A stretch of DNA of 64,000 bases. Source: Thysanoteuthis rhombus (Eukaryota > Mollusca > Cephalopoda > Oegopsida > Thysanoteuthidae). The translations under genes were made by a program, and so were the position numbers. Under the pieces are notes generated by a model, which had not been told where the DNA came from, searched no databases, and was given only the letters and a program-made list of their open reading frames with translations. The DNA is taken from positions 45,742,179 through 45,806,178 of the forward strand of contig OY735207.1 of the NCBI GenBank assembly GCA_963457665.1, in the 5' to 3' direction. Positions 57,474 to 64,000 of this stretch are shown here, piece after piece. The number at the start of each line of letters is the position of its first letter. Position 1 is the first letter of the stretch.

Positions 57474-57967
57474 AATAACCGTTACCTGAAGGTAGGCACT
57501 TGCGTAAGCTGAGTCTAAGGTAAGCAGGTAGTACACGAGTATTAAAAAATGGTGATCGTACCAATATATTTCTGTTTTTAGAACCAGTCAGTATTCTTAT
57601 TAGTCTCTTCTCTTTCTTCGTACGTGTCTCACTCTCTCTCGTCTTTTTGATAAGCCTGGTAGGCAAATAGTCACACAAGCAGCTTGCTGAAGCGTGTTTA
57701 GGGTCAATCTGGTGTTACACACACGACGTGCTACGTTCAACTGACAATGCAGACAGTATACGGACACAACATGACGACCTGGCTTTTTGGGGCGTCTCTG
57801 ACATTACTTGGTTCTCTCATAAATCGCCCTACTAGTTTGACTGTTCTTTCCGGTTGGTGATATTAACTGACGTGGCGGCTGTAATTTGGTGGTGATAGGT
57901 AAGAAATGGAATAAAGCGAGGTTCATTGCCATCTGATTGGATATCTTCCTGGGAGTGGCCTTTTTTA

Positions 57968-57968
<1 letters not shown>

Positions 57969-58011
<43 letters not shown>

Positions 58012-58012
58012 G
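57969..58012. repeat. (CTAT)n tetranucleotide
   Basis: About 11 units. Confidence 0.97.
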
Positions 58013-58085
58013 TCAGAACATAGACAGATGATTGAACCCATTGGACAGTGATAGCCGGTAATTATTTTATTTGTTACTTCTTCAG

Positions 58086-58184
58086 ATCAAACCAGAGGCT
58101 GTCATGCTACGGTGGTTGGCAGAGAAGAGAGCAAGGACTTCCGAAAACTTCTCTCCCATAACTATCTTACTATCCAAACATTAA
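58086..58184 (+). CDS. Possible terminal exon, unknown protein
   Basis: A strong acceptor (tatttgttacttcttcag) ends at 58,085. It is followed by 32 open codons and TAA: IKPEAVMLRWLAEKRARTSE, then NFSPITILLSKH. Composition is GC-richer than flanks, and the sequence is not a repeat seen elsewhere in the window. The frame assumes phase 0. I recognise no domain in this short tail. If real, the upstream exons must lie to the left beyond repeats. Candidate polyadenylation signals downstream were not resolved. Confidence 0.35.
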   Translation: MKPEAVMLRWLAEKRARTSENFSPITILLSKH

Positions 58185-61040
58185 TAATAGTAGAAAAAAA
58201 AAAGAAAAAGAAGCTGTTATATCCATTATCAACCTTGACAGTATACAGTAATCACCTCAAACATTTTAGGATATTTTGTAGAATTTAGCTGTAACTACAG
58301 AATCCATAGCATTTTGGATTCGATAAATATTGTGTCACATCATCAGCCTGGGGCATCAGATTTACAGCGACGGTACTCTCAATGGCCTCAAATACTCCTA
58401 TTTACGTTACTAAGAGTGGAATAAGAGAAAAGACCATTCTGTAGATCTTAATTGCACTACTCAGATTCCAAGCAATCAATCATTTGCCGCTCCATTTACT
58501 TACCATGTCCAAAAGTTTTGAGTATTCTTAGAGAAAAAAAAATATTTAAAACTACCATATTGGCCAGTGCTCAATGCATAATAAAGCGTGTTGGTTCAGA
58601 GTCATTTTGACCCTAACCTGATGCCCCATACGTCTGGTTAGATTTGATTGAGTCTCAATACATAAAGGCAATCATACGCCCACCTGTCAATGTTGTTGGG
58701 AGACACGTGCTGTCCACGCAAATGGTTCAAAATGAATGTAGTTCATTGAGTGAATTGGCTTTCTTTATTTAATGAGCTTTGTGGATAAGATTTAGTCCAT
58801 TTTGGACTCCATGGTGTACATCTGCATTACACAGAGGAGTATATTTTATCATTATTCAACGAAAGGCTGTCTATCGATGACAGCCTAAAGTACAAAAGGC
58901 TCGATATTACCCCATGGAATTTTCTGTAGGTAATCCTGTAAACCTTAGGCAGGTTTTTTGGAAGTTAGAACTCAAAAATCCTCCCCCAACACCACCACCA
59001 GAAGGGGGGTTGATCGGTTTGTGATAAGAAGTCTATATTGAAACAGACACATTTTTTGTGCCGAATAACCGTCAAATTCTATTGACTGGTGGCTGTTCCA
59101 GCGGGGAGTTGCTTTGTTTCGTTTCAACAGAGGGTGGAAGCGTAAGGGAGAGAGTACATGTTATTTCGGAAAGATTTGCTCTTTCTCCCTAAACCTCAGG
59201 ATGTTGCCTGCATAGAAATGTTCTTTTTTTTTTTTACTGCCCCCCTCTCAAAGAACCGTGGCTCCCATTTTTACCCTCGCCATAAAAGTTTGTGAGTCGT
59301 GTTTCTGTATTTTTCTTTTATTTTCAAGAAAAAGATTTTTTACAAGTAATCAAATGAATACATTTGAACGAAACAAATTTTTATTACTTTTAACAAATCA
59401 ACGCTACTTTCGATTTTAAAAATGACCTATGAGATTGCTAAATAGTCATATCTTTACGAATGTTTTGCGTAGAACTTATGTATAAAATTCCTTTAAATTT
59501 TGTATTATGTGTAAATGTTTTTTTGATATAGCTTATCTCCAAAGAATTTGGTTTATTGAACTTTTCTTTATAGCTTTAGAAATAACCGAACTTCGTGATT
59601 GCCAACTTTCATCCCCACACAATCAATATTAAAGACGATACACAAATAATAGAAATTAACGAGTCATTTTATTCAAAACAAAAACAATTGAATTTCATTC
59701 TTCTTTATCTTATTAGAAGACGTATGGTAAATCATTATTGGTAATGCTATCTTTCTACTATTTACTTTCATCCTTATTATTGTTGCTTTCCTTCAGCAGT
59801 GAGTATGTAAATTAAAAGCGTGGATTGGAATGAAAATAGGTTCCAGGCGGGGAAAACGTTAGAAAAAATACCACGTACACGTTTGTCAATACCATTAGAT
59901 TTTTCAGTTGTAGTGTAGTATGCATACTTCTTTCAAAGCGAAATATCTAGCTGCTCAGAAGTTAGTTTAATTACGGGGAACATTCCATGAAGAACAAGAG
60001 AAAAATGATTCAACCTCATTAAAGGCAAAATCTCACGTTATCATTCAAGTTCATTTTTGAAAACGCTATTGTTTCATCGGCCTATCTCTATGAAAAAATT
60101 GATAATACAAAATCATAGTAGGAAATCTTGAAAGATTGACTGAGAAAAAAATGTAAATATCTACTCTAGCTCCATCTTTTAGAAATTGTATTTATACAAA
60201 TACAGGCCAAGACACACTGGTTTTACAAGTACAGAACAAGAACAATTTATTACGTAATTTGAAACTGGATGTTTTCTTCTTCACCTTGTAATCAATTTTC
60301 ATTCTGGAGCTGAAAAGATTTATGATTTAATAACCAATACTTTTTTCATTTTATCTGTGAATTTAGCAACCGATATCTCTCTTCATGAACATGAATTAAA
60401 GTTGCCCAGTGGTAGGTAAAATGTACATGAAAATGTTGTGACTTTCCTAGAAGTGAATTTTATGTAATAATACTCAGCACTTACTTTTTTTTATTATCAG
60501 CTCTCAGAAAGATGTTAATATGTTCGTACGTTAAAATGTTTTTTGTTAAATTTAATAACACCTGTGATTTTATTTAAGATTTTATACATGACAAAAATAT
60601 TTTCACTGCCAATGGGAAGATGTCATAAAAATTGCTGCACACGTGTTCTTTCATTAAGAATACAAGTGGTAAACCGGCAGCAATTTCACACTTTACTATT
60701 TGACAACTATTCCTTTTGCGTTGGCAGCAAATGTGACCATCCCTTTGCTTGAGAAAGACTCTAGCCAAGCAGCTAAGCTTGATTGTGGGTTACTGAACAG
60801 GATAGTATCAGACAGGAACTTTAATTCACATTGATATGGCTGGTTAGAGACTTGACAAAAAAAAAAAAAAAAACTAAGTTAGAGACACCGGCAGAGGATG
60901 GCACTAAAATATTCGTAGAAAACCTTGGAATTCAACAGGATTATCCTAAGGCTATCCGTGGGCTTGCCTATCAGAGATTATCCTTCAATATAGTGATTAA
61001 AAGATTTCATCCATTTACAATATTAGAAAAAAGTTTTTGA
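58185..61040. other. No recognisable feature
   Basis: AT-rich mostly unique sequence. The frames near 60,543-61,040 show no domain. A minus-strand acceptor-like tract at about 60,313 precedes a lysine-rich open stretch without support. Confidence 0.4.
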
Positions 61041-61041
61041 T

Positions 61042-61548
61042 AGTGATAAAGAATTTCTCTGAATTTTGAGATGAGGTATTATTATTATTTGTATTATTAT
61101 TCGGACTATCCTTATCTTGATTGTTTTTCATACAACGCTTCGGTCGTTGTACTTTACGGCCTTCATCAGGTGTCATCTTGGTAAGTGTGGGGGAAGTAAC
61201 GAACCGAACCCTTTATTTAACCGACGGGGGTATATATAGACCGCTCTCCCCTTAGCATGGACACACAGCGTAGGGGTTAGAGAATCATACAGAATTACTG
61301 CAAGTAATCTAATCGTTCTAGGTTCAATCCCAGTGTGAGACAATAATTCGAAAATGCTACTATTGCTAAGGGGAGTGCGGTCTATATATACCCCCGTCGG
61401 CTAAATAAAGGATTCGGTTCGTTACTTCCCTCACACCTACCCAGACGATACCTGATGAAGACCGTAGAGTACAACGGCCGAAACGTTGTATGAAAAACAA
61501 CCAAGATGAGGATAGTCCGAATAGTAATAGAAACAAGTGATAAAGAAT
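61042..61548. mobile_element. Inverted-repeat element, family C, with 13-bp target duplication
   Basis: agtgataaagaat occurs at 61,042-61,054 and again at 61,536-61,548, bounding a 481-base element. Inside, a left arm (61,091-61,256) and right arm (61,365-61,530) are nearly perfect inverted copies of about 166 bases. Each contains CTGATGA ... GAAAC (right arm 61,452-61,458 and 61,480-61,484). The loop of about 108 bases carries a tRNA-like box pair (gtaggggttagag and aggttcaatccc). A 13-bp duplication points to target-primed or similar retrotransposition rather than cut-and-paste. Confidence 0.8.
61260..61350 (+). mobile_element. tRNA-like head inside the inverted-repeat element
   Basis: gtaggggttagagaatc, then ctaggttcaatcccagtg at tRNA spacing, i.e. 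Pol III box A- and box B-like sequences located in the loop between the arms. Confidence 0.5.
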
Positions 61549-64000
61549 GTAAGAGTCTTCTAAGAGATCGTACAAGATGGTATCCGTCAAGAATGCAACA
61601 TCATCAACAGTAACTTGAAGTAAAGATTTTACCAATAACATCAAATGTAAGCTCAACAAACGCTTTTCTGCAGGACTTCTAATAATAACATACGTTTTAA
61701 AAAAGGAACAGAACAAATGATTAAGAATAGAAACAATTCGAGTAATAAGCTGATCGAAGAAAAGAGAATGTAAATAAACATAAAAGTCAACTCTAACAGC
61801 GGACCCCACCCTGTTATACGATCCCCAGAAATTTGCTTCAAAATAATCACGTGCTTCACATCATAAAGGTAATAGTTAAAAGGTAGGTTGACTAACCGGT
61901 ATTCCCACATTCCAGTTTACCATAATAAAGAGTCGACGGATATTTAGAGGCTTCTTAATGAGGGCAAAATTTCACACGGGATCTTTTTTAATTTGTGTGT
62001 GATTGGCGTGTCCAAAGATGCCCTGATCCATCAACTTTTCGTCGCAAGCTCCAAGATGTGTTCCTGATCTCACTTCTTTAGAAAAATAGGATGCAGCAGC
62101 CAACTTAATATATTTTTGAATTGTCGTCTTCATTTTGATTTTTACGTAGGTCCCTCACACGAAAATAAAACAAAAACTGCATCATAACACCCATTGCTAT
62201 TGTGGTAGAGAACATAAGAGAGAAACTAACCGGTCTCTGAAAATCAGACCTTCTAGACATCAATGTCAGATTCATATAAGTGCGTAAATGTAAGTACCTT
62301 ACTTGTGATGTTTACCCTGTTGTGTTTGTGAGATCAAAGACCCAGGAAATACTGAGATACTTTTATCGGAAATTTTTCATATTGTAATAGACTCTTGCTA
62401 TACATAAAAATTAATACTGCTTCAATTCAACCACACTGTTCAGAGATTGTGGAATAAAATAGAAGCAGGTCAGTCCTAGCTTCCAGTATTCGCTGAAGAG
62501 ATGGACTAATCCATTCAAACATTTATTTTCACATATAAGAAATATGTACATAAAAATAAAGTTCATGAACAGAACATTAGGGGTGAAAAAGATACTGAAT
62601 TACTTTCCGATTAGATTATACTGTGAAAGATTGGACACCCTAAAATCTCTACTTTGACTCTTTAACCGAAAAATCGATTGATGTAACTGAATTATTGCGT
62701 CAAATTCAAGTCATCCCTAGCGGTCAATGTCTGCGCTGTCCTAGTTAGAAGTTCATTGGTAGATTTATCGACAAGCTCCATCCTGTAGATGAAAATCTTA
62801 AATAATTTTACATCCAATCGATTATCTATCATAAATCTGACCTTATCTATTTACCCTTGCGATCGAAATAAGAATCATGCATAGTTTTCCAATCACCCAC
62901 TGAAAAGATCAACCTTGATGACGTCGCGGAAGGATCGATCTGCTGGGAAATGATCCATTGCTCTCAGCTTCCAAAACTCCAATAAGGTTAAACGGATCTC
63001 CTTTCAGTGAGAGCTCAGTCTAACTGAATATACTAGGGGATTCGTCACTTTCAAAGAACGACTCAATAGCGAAGAAATACGTTAGCGACTATCAGAATAT
63101 GCTGTGAAGAGATAAAATTTCTTCGACGTCACTTACAATTGGATTTGCTTCTTGTGAACAATATATATCCACGCCAAGGCGTTGCAGATCACAACTAAGT
63201 CTCACCTTAAACCCCTAACTCAACCCCTCAGCCATTTACACTTTCTAACCGGAGAACCATTGCCATTTATTGGGGTTATATATCCAAAAAGAACATGCAA
63301 GGGATGAGGACATCGACAGCTTCTTCCATTGTTACACTCATTAACAAATTTTAAAAAATGTTTATAAATCCCTGTTTCCTTCATTCTGAATATTTAGTTA
63401 AATATTGTTTTCTTCTCGATTCAACTATCAATCAAATTTAATTGATATTTTTAAAAAAATTGCTCATAACATCTGCTTCATCTTTAAACAATGAATTCGC
63501 GAAGTGTATTGGTGAATGCATATTCCGTAAACCAAACATTATAGTAGTCTGATCGCTCAAAACTGGATGTAAATTTCGAAGATACTTCTAAGATTTCGCA
63601 AACATTCTGGAAAAGATAGCGTTATGGATTAAGCATCAAATTAAGTGTCTGCTTCCATTTTATTCTTTATTCATATACTTCTTTGTTTATTTGTATTGTA
63701 TTCGTGTTCATGTAATTTTATATCTCGTATTGAATGTCTTCCAAAGGCTATACGAGTAACTAACATAAGGAGGGATTTTTGGTGGCAGACATGTTCGTGT
63801 TATTCTTTCTTATTTACCTTCATCATTCCTCCTTTATCTATCCGCCCCATGGAGAGCTGGCGGTAGTGCACATGCTTGATACTTATTCCGAAAATGATGG
63901 ATTGGTTTTTGTTTCCCGTTTGAGGGTGTGGGCAATCTAGGGTTTTTGTTGTTTTTCTCTTTTCTACTCTCCCCCACAAACAGGTTGATTAAGTGGGATT
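61549..64000. other. No recognisable feature
   Basis: AT-rich sequence to the window end. Slightly GC-richer patches at 62,890-63,060 and 63,180-63,260 have short open stretches but no splice pairs or domains. Confidence 0.4.

Noticed and set aside
61042..61548. Classical DNA-transposon MITE interpretation of the inverted-repeat element
   Set aside because: A 13-base target duplication, asymmetrical left end and tRNA-like loop fit retroposition better than cut-and-paste.
63645..63866. 73-codon frame starting with a signal-like hydrophobic run
   Set aside because: T-rich low-complexity composition, no splice or domain support, and the latter half has no coherent protein character.

Overview
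This window looks like nuclear DNA from an animal, most likely a cephalopod mollusc. That assignment is inference. It rests on AT-rich, gene-poor sequence, very long (TA)n, (CA)n and (ATC)n tracts, several tRNA-derived SINE-like families, many decayed RTE-type LINE 3' ends, and one exon resembling an animal IP3-receptor start. There is no operon, rRNA, convincing tRNA gene or CRISPR array, and no complete gene can be read. Most long open frames are microsatellite artefacts or pieces of dead transposons.

Layout. 0-5.4 kb: two dead RTE copies, a tRNA-like SINE, large microsatellites, and two possible exons (1,561-1,635 and 3,887-4,099, both +). 5.5-13 kb: a hammerhead-like element (5.6 kb), a possible small secreted protein (6.2-6.5 kb, -), an RTE 3' end with its tail (8 kb), a mariner-type DNA transposon remnant with recognisable inverted ends (9.23-10.1 kb), a degenerate minisatellite (10.7-11.2 kb), a canonical type I hammerhead ribozyme between two (TA)n tracts (11.59-11.65 kb), and an internally deleted RTE reverse transcriptase (11.9-12.6 kb). 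13-20 kb: a possible secreted or MAM-domain first exon (14.34 kb), two RTE ends, a long (ATC)n tail, compound microsatellites and a long purine (AAG)n tract. 20-34 kb: mostly unique AT-rich sequence with SINEs, one dispersed unknown repeat and a Helitron-like element (32.5-32.9 kb). 34-42 kb: more RTE ends, pieces of a second retroelement family, and a 90-bp-period GA minisatellite. 42-50 kb: a perfect-looking hairpin, the best real exon in the window (43,394-43,503, -), a second hammerhead copy attached to a tRNA-like head (48.1 kb), and a 100-bp direct repeat flanking a microsatellite block. 50-64 kb: RTE ends, tandem repeats running into (ACT)n and (AAT)n, a 481-bp inverted-repeat element with 13-bp target duplications (61.06-61.54 kb), and a possible terminal exon (58.09 kb).

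The most interesting theme is that several mobile families share a CTGANGA - hairpin - GAAAC core and sit against (TA)n tracts. One copy (11.6 kb) satisfies every hammerhead position I can check by eye, including a GTC cleavage triplet and a two-part stem I. A related copy carries a tRNA-like Pol III head. This suggests ribozyme-bearing SINE- or Penelope-like elements that also seed the microsatellites. RTE copies seed (TGA)n tracts in the same way, because their stop codon merges into the tail.
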